This document shows, in pieces, positions 1 through 6,814 of a DNA stretch of 61,363 nucleotides (the first letter of the stretch is position 1; the number at the start of each line of letters is the position of its first letter). The notes under the pieces were generated by a model that saw nothing but the letters and a program-made list of their open reading frames with translations, ran no database searches and was not told the origin of the DNA. This DNA comes from DASZBX01 sp035943635 (GTDB lineage: Bacteria > Actinomycetota > Actinomycetes > Streptomycetales > Catenulisporaceae). A program made the position numbers and the translations under genes. Location: positions 1-61,363 of the forward strand of contig DASZBX010000030.1 of assembly GCA_035943635.1 (NCBI GenBank). The letters run 5' to 3'.

Positions 1-72
1 GGGCCGCGCGGTCTTGTACAACCGCACCGCCCGCTCCCGCAACTCCGGCGGATACTTCCGCTGAGCACTCAT
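1..72 (-). CDS. IS3-family transposase OrfA, N-terminal fragment
   Basis: Twenty-four codons of an open frame run out of the window. The peptide begins MSAQRKYPPELRERAVRLY, the typical start of the helix-turn-helix OrfA subunit of IS3-family transposases (HTH_Tnp_1 type), which binds the IS ends. The ATG at 70-72 has a GGAG ribosome site eight bases upstream. The gene is truncated by the window end. It matches the gene at 61297 over all shared bases. Confidence 0.75.
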   Translation of the reverse strand, partial: MSAQRKYPPELRERAVRLYKTARP

Positions 73-141
73 CAGACCGACTCCGTTCATGAGATCAATC
101 ACGACACGGGCACGGCCACCTCGCAACTTGGGGGACGCTCA
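1..141 (-). mobile_element. IS3-family insertion sequence, partial left end
   Basis: Bases 6-141 are an exact inverted copy of bases 61228-61363. The inner tip of the element reads TGAGCGTCCCCC on the minus strand, and a transposase start follows about 70 bases inward, as in IS3-like elements. Only the first ~140 bases are in the window, so IS length, second reading frame and target duplication cannot be judged. Because both window ends show the same (left) IS end, these are two copies in opposite orientation, not one copy cut in half. Confidence 0.8.
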
Positions 142-351
142 TATCCACGAATGCCCCACCAGCACGCCGATACCGGACCGCCACCCCGCCAATCAACACA
201 GGTCCCGAGCGCTCGACACTGACACTCGATATTTGACTCATGGGCGCCAACCATGCCACCACCGACCGCTCCCGCACCAGAGACCCGCATCCGAAGACGT
301 CCCCACATGCTGTTCAGACGTAGACAAATCAACCATGCCAGGATGGGCCGC

Positions 352-1110
352 ATGTCTCCTGATCCTGAGCGTTCTGCCGAACCCACAGACCAGCCTGTGG
401 CCAACGACTACGACAGCTTCGCCGAAGCGTACGCGGCCGAGACCGAGTCCAACCTCCTCAACGGCTACTACGTACGGCCCGCGGTCCTCGACCTGGCCGG
501 GGACGTGGCCGGGCGGCGGATCCTCGACATCGGGTGCGGCGCCGGCCCCCTGCTGGAGTCGCTGCGCCATCGCGGCGCCATCGTGACCGGCGTCGAGCCC
601 AGCGCGAGGATGCTGGAACTGGCCCGCCAGCGGCTCGGTGAGGACGCGGCCCTGCATCAAGCCGGCCTGGGCGGCGACCCCCTGCCTTTCCCCGACGGCG
701 CGTTCGACGACGCCGTCGCGTGCCTGGTCCTGCACTACCTGGAGGACTGGAAGGCGCCGCTCGCCGAACTGCGGCGCGTGCTGGTGCACGGCGGGCGATT
801 GATCGTGGTCGTCGACCACCCCTTCATCAACAAGCTGATGCACCCCGAGGCCGACTACTTCGCGGTCTCCCAGAGGTCTCAGGAATGGACCTTCGGCGGC
901 CACAGCGCCTCGATGGTCTTCTGGCACCGGCCGCTGCACGCGATGGCCTCCGCCTTCACCGAGGCAGGCTTCCGGATATCCGTCATCAGCGAACCACCCC
1001 CCACACCAGGCGCCCGCGAGCGCTTCCCCGAGGAACTTGCCGATATCTTCAAAGACCCTTCCAACACAGCCTTCTTGAGCATGCTCTTCTTCGTTCTTGA
1101 GGCCGCCTAG
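352..1110 (+). CDS. Class I SAM-dependent methyltransferase (Methyltransf_11 type)
   Basis: A 252-aa cytosolic enzyme predicted to transfer a methyl group from S-adenosylmethionine to an unknown small molecule. Motif I (ILDIGCGAG, about residues 57-65) binds SAM. The acidic residue ending beta-2 lies in GVEPS (80-84), and the post-motif II region is FDDAVACLVLHYLED (118-132). The frame is open further upstream, but the ATG at 352 has AGGA about ten bases before it and the methyltransferase fold begins soon after; the ATG at 343 is an alternative. It stands alone between the IS end and the convergent conjugation genes, so context does not suggest a substrate. Confidence 0.8.
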   Translation: MSPDPERSAEPTDQPVANDYDSFAEAYAAETESNLLNGYYVRPAVLDLAGDVAGRRILDIGCGAGPLLESLRHRGAIVTGVEPSARMLELARQRLGEDAALHQAGLGGDPLPFPDGAFDDAVACLVLHYLEDWKAPLAELRRVLVHGGRLIVVVDHPFINKLMHPEADYFAVSQRSQEWTFGGHSASMVFWHRPLHAMASAFTEAGFRISVISEPPPTPGARERFPEELADIFKDPSNTAFLSMLFFVLEAA

Positions 1111-1149
1111 ACTCGGACACGGCCCGCAAGCCACGAGGTCTATCTCACC

Positions 1150-1183
1150 CACTTTGCGTCCCCCGCAATCGGGACGCAAAGTG
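1150..1183. terminator. Bidirectional hairpin terminator
   Basis: CACTTTGCGTCCC pairs perfectly with GGGACGCAAAGTG (13 bp) across an 8-base loop. It sits between two convergent genes ending at 1110 and 1220, the expected position for a shared terminator. There is no clear U tract, which is common in high-GC actinobacteria. Confidence 0.75.
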
Positions 1184-1219
1184 CGAGAGAATCCGCAATG
1201 AAGCGTGAGATCCTACATC

Positions 1220-2269
1220 TCACTCGATTATTCTCCGGAAAGCGACTGCCTCGGCGTTCCAGTAGCCCCCGTCGAATTTCGAAAGCTCGACGTTGGCACC
1301 CGTATGCGGAGCATCAATTACTAGATCATCGCCTATGTACATTCCGACGTGACCTGGAAGATCTCCCTCCGGGTCCGAGCCCATGGTGAAGATCAGGTCA
1401 CCGGGTTGAAGCTGGGCTGATGTCTTGACGTCGTAGACCGCGGCGCCCGAGTCGACCTGCTGGTAGGTGGTTCTGGGCAGGCTGATCCCGGCGGCGAGGT
1501 ATGCCTCCATCACTAGGCCGGAGCAGTCGTAGCCGGTCGGGCCGTCCCCACCGTAGATGTACGGCTTCCCCAGTTGATCGATTTCATATTCGACTACTGT
1601 GACGATCTGGGTAGGGGTGCCCGTGGGTAGGCTGAAGCCGACGGGAAGCGGTGTCGGGTCGGTGGTGGTTTGGCCGTCCCCGTCGGTGTTGGTGCAGTCG
1701 GCGGAGGCCCCGCTGAGGGTGTTGACGATTTCAGTGGCAACAGGCTGCCACTGGGCGTAGGCGTCGGGGAAGCCGGACTCCTGCACGTCCTGGGCGGCGA
1801 CCGTCAGGGGCAGGTTCTGCCAGTTCGACACCTTCAGCAGCGCGTCGTAGAACTGGGTCGAGGCGTAGACCGGGTCCATGATCCGGGTAGCCGTGCCCCA
1901 TCCCTGCGAAGGGCGCTGTTGGAACAGGCCGAGGGAGTCGCGGTCGCCGTAGTCCAGGTTGGTCAGCTTCGACTCCTGAATGGCAGTTGCGATGGCGATG
2001 GTCTCGCCGTACTGCGGGACGCCGAGCCCTACCCCGACCTGGTAGATGATCGAGGCGTTGTTCATCATGTCCTGGGTCAGCTTCTCGCCGTCGCCGAGGT
2101 CCGCGCCGACTTCGGCCGAGCCGGTGGTGCAGGAGGTGACGGAGGCGACTGCGGCGAACGCGGAGCCGGCGTCGGCACTGGTGCCCGAGACCACGAGGGC
2201 GACGCCGAGGATGATCCCGAAGGGGCTGAGTGCGAACGCTACGCCGCCGATCTTGGCCGATGACTTCAT
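1220..2269 (-). CDS. Membrane-anchored NlpC/P60 wall hydrolase with transglycosylase-like domain (conjugation)
   Basis: A 349-aa exported protein that should cut peptidoglycan so the mating channel can cross the wall. A hydrophobic anchor spans residues 8-30. Residues 70-185 resemble actinobacterial lysozyme/transglycosylase-like modules (AIQESKL and GLFQQRPSQGWGT). A Thr/Pro linker follows, then a C-terminal NlpC/P60 domain with Cys249 in YDCSGLV, His307 in PGHVGMYIG and a third polar residue at His322. Two-domain hydrolases of this type occur in Gram-positive conjugation systems. The ATG at 2269 is preferred (AGGG upstream); an in-frame TTG at 2299 is less likely. Transcribed leftward, with its own upstream region at 2270-2469. 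Confidence 0.85.
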   Translation of the reverse strand: MKSSAKIGGVAFALSPFGIILGVALVVSGTSADAGSAFAAVASVTSCTTGSAEVGADLGDGEKLTQDMMNNASIIYQVGVGLGVPQYGETIAIATAIQESKLTNLDYGDRDSLGLFQQRPSQGWGTATRIMDPVYASTQFYDALLKVSNWQNLPLTVAAQDVQESGFPDAYAQWQPVATEIVNTLSGASADCTNTDGDGQTTTDPTPLPVGFSLPTGTPTQIVTVVEYEIDQLGKPYIYGGDGPTGYDCSGLVMEAYLAAGISLPRTTYQQVDSGAAVYDVKTSAQLQPGDLIFTMGSDPEGDLPGHVGMYIGDDLVIDAPHTGANVELSKFDGGYWNAEAVAFRRIIE

Positions 2270-2363
2270 GTGCCGAGCCCTGCCGTCCGGGTCGGCCAAT
2301 TCTCCGACGGGCGGGCGACGGGGCGGGCCTGAGTTATTTGCATGTGCGGCTGCCTATCTCTGA

Positions 2364-2467
2364 TCTCATTCGCAAGTGAGAAAAGCGAATGGTCGCAGCC
2401 TACAGGCCAGGCATGCACGAGTGTCAACTATCGAGAATTTCTATTGCGCGGGGTTTTCTCGATCGAG
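2364..2467. promoter_or_regulatory. Promoter region of the wall hydrolase with operator-like repeats
   Basis: This AT-richer gap holds TCTCA-N8-TGAGA (2364-2381), ATTCGC-N11-GCGAAT (2368-2390) and TTTTCTCGATCGAG (2454-2467). The TCTC/GAGA half-sites resemble the GATTTTCTC repeats in front of the XRE gene and the rightward operon (5554-5640), so one regulator may act at both places. This is inference from sequence similarity only. Confidence 0.35.
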
Positions 2468-2469
2468 TA

Positions 2470-3078
2470 TCAGCGAAGAGGGATGTATGTCGCGGCTGCG
2501 GCAAAGGCGCCGACGAGTGCTCCGGCGATGACCTGGTTGCGGGTGTGGTCGCGCAGTGCGACGCGGGACCAGCCGACGAGCGCGACCAGGGGAGACAGGA
2601 TCAGAGCCCACCAGCCGCAGGCCAGGGCGATCAGCAGGACCGAGCCCGAGGAGACCGCGCTGTGGACGGATACCTTCCAGGCCGGAGTGACTGCCATGAG
2701 GGCGGCGAGGGTGGTCAGCATTGAGACGATGAGGGCCGTGATCGGTCGGGGTGCGCCGAGCAGCACGAGGAGGGTGATGCCGACGGCGACCGACACGATG
2801 ATGAAGGTCATCACGATCAGCCGGTGCTGTTTGGCTCCGACGTGCCGGTCAGCCCACCGCTCGTTGCGGATGCCGCGTTTGATGAACCAGATCGGCAGGA
2901 CGGCGGCGAATAGGGCGCCGAGCATGCCCCAGCCCAGGCCCGGTAAGCCGTCGACGGCCAGGCCGATGACGATGACGTCGAGCAGGATCCAGTTCTTCGG
3001 CTCCAACAAGTCGGTGATCTTGCGAGCGGCGCCGCTGCGGGCGGTGGGCTGGCCGTGCGGGAGCGTGGTGGTGCTCAT
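2470..3078 (-). CDS. PAP2-like integral membrane protein, likely catalytically impaired
   Basis: A 202-aa protein with about five membrane segments. The three signature blocks of type-2 phosphatidic acid phosphatases can be traced. K67-x6-R74 is followed by Trp instead of Pro. SVHSA (137-141) replaces the SGH block. SRVALRDHTRNQ (171-182) keeps Ser-Arg and His178, but the partner Asp position is Gln182. It is therefore probably PAP2-derived and weakly active or inactive. The start ATG overlaps the stop of the upstream gene (ATGA), so the two are translationally coupled. Possible roles are lipid-carrier handling or membrane scaffolding near the mating apparatus; the substrate is unknown. Confidence 0.6.
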   Translation of the reverse strand: MSTTTLPHGQPTARSGAARKITDLLEPKNWILLDVIVIGLAVDGLPGLGWGMLGALFAAVLPIWFIKRGIRNERWADRHVGAKQHRLIVMTFIIVSVAVGITLLVLLGAPRPITALIVSMLTTLAALMAVTPAWKVSVHSAVSSGSVLLIALACGWWALILSPLVALVGWSRVALRDHTRNQVIAGALVGAFAAAATYIPLR

Positions 3079-4283
3079 GCTGTTCCCATCAGGTCGTTGC
3101 GAGCTGCCAGAATGGGGATCAAGGCGGTCTGCATCCGGATGCGTTCTTCGAGTGCGCGGCTGACCGCGAGCATCCACTCGACTTCGGAGCGCAGGTCGGC
3201 CCCGCCGCGTCGCGCTTGGATGATCGAGCGCGCGGGCGTGCCTATGGGCACCCTCATCAGTGCGTAGTGGATGGTCACGGCCTCAATCAGCGCGTCGCGC
3301 TCGATGCCGCTCAGGCCGATGGCGTCGGCGAAGTCCTCGGCGTGGGGGCCGGGGTCAAGGTCGCAGTACTCGTAGAGGATGGCCAGGGCGTCGCGGATCT
3401 CCACGGTCCGGTGGATCAGGCGGAAGCGCAGCATCCGAAGGTCGTGGGGGCGGAGGCTGGCGTCGCGGTCTTGCTGCTCGTCTAGAACGGTGTCCGGGCG
3501 GACAGGAATGACCCGCTCCCACAGGGCGCGTAGGGCGATCAGGTCGCGCCGGTCCTGGTGGAGCGCGGCGACTTTCAGCAGCGCGGGCACGCAGGTGCCG
3601 GCCAGGATCAGCACGATCGCGGTGTCCTTGATCACATCGGAGAATCCGAGACCGGCTTGGCTGGCGCGCTGCGAAGCCGCTCCGCTCAGGGAGGCGGCCA
3701 GGATGACCACACGCCACGCGGAGTAGATCACGCCGAGGGCGGTTCCCGTGGTCAGGAGGGCGAAGCTGGAGCGCATCACCCGGCCGGCGCCGACGGAGCG
3801 TCGGTAGGCGGTGGCGAACATGGCGGAGGCCAGGAGCATCGCCAGGCCGAGGTAGCCGAGCCAGACCATCTCGTAGGCGATGGTCACCGGGTGGCCGGGG
3901 GCGGTCTCGATGAAGTCGGTGGTCTCGATCCGCGGTACGAACGCGAACAGGGCGCCCAGGGCGGCCATCGCGGCCCCGGTCATCACATGCCGCCAGGCCA
4001 GCACCGGGCCCATGAGCTTGGTAGGCCGCGTGGAGCTGATCACCCACTCCAGGACGCTGGCCGCGGCCAGCATGCCCGCCAACTGTTTGATGAGAGTGGA
4101 GATGTTCGTGACGTGCAACGTCGCGTCCACATGTGCGCCGACTTGCGGCAATTCGGCGGTCAGGGAAAGCGCCAGGGCTGCGAAGGCGGTCCACATGGGG
4201 CGCGTGGCCGGGTTTAGCACCGCGGCTCGGGCACGCCAAAGCGTGACGGCCCACAGGATGGCCAAGATGCCGAGCTTAGCCAT
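3075..4283 (-). CDS. MAB_1171c-type polytopic membrane protein
   Basis: A 402-aa protein with roughly seven hydrophobic segments in the first 240 residues and a soluble, Arg-rich helical tail (about 255-402). The layout matches the actinobacterial family annotated as MAB_1171c putative transporter with a DUF6545-like tail, usually encoded beside a small metallopeptidase and an XRE regulator, as here. The ATG at 4283 has GGAG nine bases upstream and overlaps the preceding gene by eight bases; an ATG at 4301 in the same frame lacks a ribosome site. The function is unproven. The linkage suggests a signalling unit with the peptidase at 4276-4812. Confidence 0.65.
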   Translation of the reverse strand: MAKLGILAILWAVTLWRARAAVLNPATRPMWTAFAALALSLTAELPQVGAHVDATLHVTNISTLIKQLAGMLAAASVLEWVISSTRPTKLMGPVLAWRHVMTGAAMAALGALFAFVPRIETTDFIETAPGHPVTIAYEMVWLGYLGLAMLLASAMFATAYRRSVGAGRVMRSSFALLTTGTALGVIYSAWRVVILAASLSGAASQRASQAGLGFSDVIKDTAIVLILAGTCVPALLKVAALHQDRRDLIALRALWERVIPVRPDTVLDEQQDRDASLRPHDLRMLRFRLIHRTVEIRDALAILYEYCDLDPGPHAEDFADAIGLSGIERDALIEAVTIHYALMRVPIGTPARSIIQARRGGADLRSEVEWMLAVSRALEERIRMQTALIPILAARNDLMGTA

Positions 4284-4812
4284 GTTCACCGCTCCGGGCA
4301 TTCGGCACCAGCGCCGCGTGTAGGCGGCTGAGCAGCGGATCCTCAGCCCTGGGAGCGTGGGCTAGGGCATATTCGAGCATGAGGCTGGCCATGGTCTCGG
4401 CCTCGCGTTCCTGCGCGTCGCCGTAATTGTCGTGACGGGCGAACATGGTCGCGTACGCCTCCGGGCCGAGCATGTCGAACAGTCCGGCAGCTTCGGCGGC
4501 CTTCGGGCGGCCCGCGTCGTGGGCGACATGGCCGCATACCAGGTGGGCTATCTCGTGCAGCACGATCTGCGTGCGGTGCAGGCCGGTCGCCCAGGGCTGG
4601 TGGTAGATGACGTCCTGGTCCCCGTAGGGCAGGCACGAGCCGGTGAGGCTGGACGGGACGAGTCCCGGCTCCCACGCCTGTATCGACAGCGGCCGGCCGC
4701 GCTGCGCGGAGATGCGGCGGCAGAGAAGTTCAAGGTCAAAGGGCTCAGGCATGGGCAGGCGCCGCAATCGGGCCAGGCAGGCAGCGTGAATCCGTTGTTG
4801 AGTACTGGTCAT
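4276..4812 (-). CDS. ImmA/IrrE-type zinc metallopeptidase
   Basis: A 178-aa protein with the gluzincin motif HEIAH at residues 86-90 (His86, Glu87, His90) and a downstream acidic helix (REAETMASLMLEYAL) that can supply the third ligand. Family members cleave XRE-type repressors to switch on mobile-element genes. An XRE regulator lies just upstream at 5045-5512, which makes it the natural candidate substrate; that pairing is inferred. The ATG at 4812 follows GGGG. Overlap with the next gene indicates one operon running to 2470. Confidence 0.75.
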   Translation of the reverse strand: MTSTQQRIHAACLARLRRLPMPEPFDLELLCRRISAQRGRPLSIQAWEPGLVPSSLTGSCLPYGDQDVIYHQPWATGLHRTQIVLHEIAHLVCGHVAHDAGRPKAAEAAGLFDMLGPEAYATMFARHDNYGDAQEREAETMASLMLEYALAHAPRAEDPLLSRLHAALVPNARSGEHG

Positions 4813-4995
4813 CCGAAACCCCATGGTGGTGCGGATCGCGGTCAGGGCACCTCTCGACAAGGTGTCCTGACGCACGAGGGCGGCCCCATGCTCGGACCGC
4901 CGGAAAATCACGTTACGTGGCTGGTCGGATAAAACTCAAATATGGGCGGCCTTTGTTCTCAACCTGTGACAATAAGCAATATTATGAGAAAGCAG

Positions 4996-5030
4996 CAGGC
5001 CAGCACGACGGCTACCGTCGCGCTGGCCTG
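4996..5030 (-). terminator. Hairpin terminator after the XRE gene
   Basis: CAGGCCAGC pairs with GCTGGCCTG, continued by CGACG/CGTCG after one A-C mismatch, closing on a 5-base loop. It starts 15 bases beyond the stop of the leftward XRE gene at 5045, separating it from the peptidase operon. Confidence 0.7.
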
Positions 5031-5044
5031 TGAGTGTGGGGAGT

Positions 5045-5512
5045 CTAGGACTCGGGCTCCTCGGGAATGCCTTCGAGCTTATACGCGGCGTCGATCATCG
5101 CCTTGACCGCGGCTAGAGAGTTCGCCGAGAGCCGGGATGAGCGCAAGGCGACGTCCCGCACGTCCTTGTCGCGCATCGCGGCGAGCAGGTCCAGCTGCTC
5201 GTCGGTGCGCCGGGCGACGTCGTCGTCATAGAAGTACTCGGGCTTGACGCCGAAGAAGTTCGCGATCGCGACCAGGCGCTGAAAACCCGGCTCGGCGCGG
5301 GCGCCCTTGCGCAGCTGCCAGATCCCTGTGGTGGAGGTCGCCTTCCAGGCCGCCTTCTTGTTGACTCCCTCGGCGATTTCCTCGTTCGTGTACGGACCCC
5401 TGTTGCGCGGGTGGACCGTCGCGATCAAGTGCTCCAGGCGCGTTGCGAGGACGCCGAGCTGCGGCGTGCCGGGGTCGGGCGCCGGGGATTCGTCTGATTT
5501 TTTCGGGCTCAT
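5045..5512 (-). CDS. XRE-family regulator (EspR-like class)
   Basis: A 155-aa DNA-binding protein. After a short polar N-terminus, residues 25-95 form a long-helix variant of the XRE fold: YTNEEIAEGVN, then IWQLRKG and LVAIANFFGVKPEYFYDD. That is the pattern of actinobacterial regulators related to mycobacterial EspR. The C-terminal helices probably dimerise. The ATG at 5512 was chosen because upstream codons lack family features. It diverges from the rightward conjugation operon across a palindrome-rich gap (5534-5640), so it likely represses itself and that operon and may be the target of the nearby ImmA/IrrE-type peptidase. Confidence 0.75.
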   Translation of the reverse strand: MSPKKSDESPAPDPGTPQLGVLATRLEHLIATVHPRNRGPYTNEEIAEGVNKKAAWKATSTTGIWQLRKGARAEPGFQRLVAIANFFGVKPEYFYDDDVARRTDEQLDLLAAMRDKDVRDVALRSSRLSANSLAAVKAMIDAAYKLEGIPEEPES

Positions 5513-5533
5513 GGCTGTACCAGCCTCGCACAT

Positions 5534-5640
5534 CCTCGATCGAGGAGCCAACTCCAGATGAATTTTCTCATCTGGGGTTGACAGCGATGAATCTCGATGG
5601 CGTAGATTTCGGTTGATCGATTTTCTCGTTTGAGAAAATC
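5534..5640. promoter_or_regulatory. Divergent promoter region with three perfect palindromes
   Basis: Three operator-like sites lie in the 197-base gap between the XRE gene and the VirB2-like gene. CCTCGATCGAGG is at 5534-5545. CCAGATGA-N6-TCATCTGG is at 5554-5575. GATTTTCTC-GTTT-GAGAAAATC is at 5619-5640. The last two share an ATTTTCTC core. The placement fits autorepression and control of the transfer operon. Confidence 0.6.
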
Positions 5641-5709
5641 TCGTCTGCGCGCCGCCGGCTCTCGGCGAAGTCGCGCCCAACCTCCCCCCTCGAACGGAAG
5701 GCGGCTGAC

Positions 5710-6012
5710 GTGTCGCTGCTTGTGCACACCCTCACCGTGTTGGCCGACCCGGTGAACAACCCGGCCCCGGTCGATCCCACCGGCGGATCGAATGGCGTCA
5801 ACCTCTTGCTGAGCTACACCAAATGGGGCGTCCTGATCGCGTGTGCGATCGTGGCCCTGGCCAGCGGCGGCTTCATGGCCGTCGGGGCGCTGTCGCACCG
5901 TCCCGACAACGTCGACAAAGGCAAGCGCGCCTTGATCTGGTCGATCATCGGCGTGGTCGCCAGCGCGTGCGCGATCCCGCTGGTCAACACCGTTTTCGGG
6001 GCAGCGAGCTAG
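5710..6012 (+). CDS. VirB2-like small membrane protein (putative mating-channel subunit)
   Basis: A 100-aa peptide with two hydrophobic helices (about 38-60 and 75-97) separated by a short basic loop (RPDNVDKGKR) and preceded by a polar 35-residue N-terminus. Size, topology and first position in the operon resemble VirB2/TrbC pilin-type subunits of type IV secretion systems, though no sequence motif proves it. The GTG start at 5710 has GGAAGG about nine bases upstream. The next gene starts two bases after the stop. Confidence 0.6.
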   Translation: MSLLVHTLTVLADPVNNPAPVDPTGGSNGVNLLLSYTKWGVLIACAIVALASGGFMAVGALSHRPDNVDKGKRALIWSIIGVVASACAIPLVNTVFGAAS

Positions 6013-6014
6013 CG

Positions 6015-6764
6015 ATGTCCCTGAGCGAATCCAACGAGTTCACGGCCCGGCCGAAGGGCCCCAAGCGCGCGGTGATCGCCGTGGTCGTGGTGGGCGTCGT
6101 GGCAACCGCCGTGGGCTACGTACTGGGCTCGGGAGGCAGTGCAGCGGGCCAGGCGTCCGGGTCCACCACCCCGGTCGCCTCGGCCCCGCACCAGTCAGGC
6201 TCGGCACGCCCAGTCGCGCCGACCCCGGTCACCAGCCTCGGCCCCATCCGCCTGGTCCAGGGATCACTGCTGGTCAACAGCTTGTACGTGGGCTTCCCGC
6301 ATTCGACCATCGGGGCAATCTCGGCGGCGGACGAGTACATCACGGCCCTGGGATCCACCCTCGACCCCGACCGTGCGGCCACAGTCGCGCGGCTGGCGGC
6401 GGACCCGTCCTACGCCGGCGCGCAGACCGACGCGGCCACCGGAACCCAGAACACCCGCACGGCGCTCGGCCTGCCCGCGACCGGCGCGGTCCCGCAGGGC
6501 TACTCCGTCGAGGTCGACGCGGTCGCCTACCAGCTCAAGTCCGAATCGGCCGATGACGCCGAGGTCCTGCTGCTGGCGTACTTCACTGAGGCCACGCCGT
6601 CCCAGGGCACAGTCGCGCACACGGCAGTCTTCCCGATGGTCATGCATTGGGCTGCGGGCGACTGGAAGTTCCTGCCGATGGACACGGCCGACTACTCCTC
6701 CCTTGCCGTCCAGCCGGGCTCCGCCCAGGCCGCGAGCGACGGATGGACCACCTTCACCCAGTGA
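6015..6764 (+). CDS. Single-pass membrane protein with NTF2-like outer domain (VirB8/TcpC-like candidate)
   Basis: A 249-aa protein with a cytosolic tail, one membrane helix (about 20-42), a Ser/Thr/Pro-rich spacer to about 75, and a globular C-terminal domain that ends in strands like VFPMVMHWAAGDWKFLP, typical of NTF2-like folds. VirB8 and Gram-positive TcpC share this layout and help assemble the mating channel. Start ATG 6015 lies two bases after the previous stop. The assignment rests on topology and operon position. Confidence 0.6.
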   Translation: MSLSESNEFTARPKGPKRAVIAVVVVGVVATAVGYVLGSGGSAAGQASGSTTPVASAPHQSGSARPVAPTPVTSLGPIRLVQGSLLVNSLYVGFPHSTIGAISAADEYITALGSTLDPDRAATVARLAADPSYAGAQTDAATGTQNTRTALGLPATGAVPQGYSVEVDAVAYQLKSESADDAEVLLLAYFTEATPSQGTVAHTAVFPMVMHWAAGDWKFLPMDTADYSSLAVQPGSAQAASDGWTTFTQ

Positions 6765-6814
6765 CCGGCAAGCCCGGCCACGTCTAGAACCACAATCTCA
6801 AGGGATTTTTTCTC

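Noticed and set aside
5823..6014. Upstream in-frame extension of the NTF2-like protein
   Set aside because: It overlaps the VirB2-like gene in another frame; ATG 6015 is two bases after that stop and starts a sensible protein.
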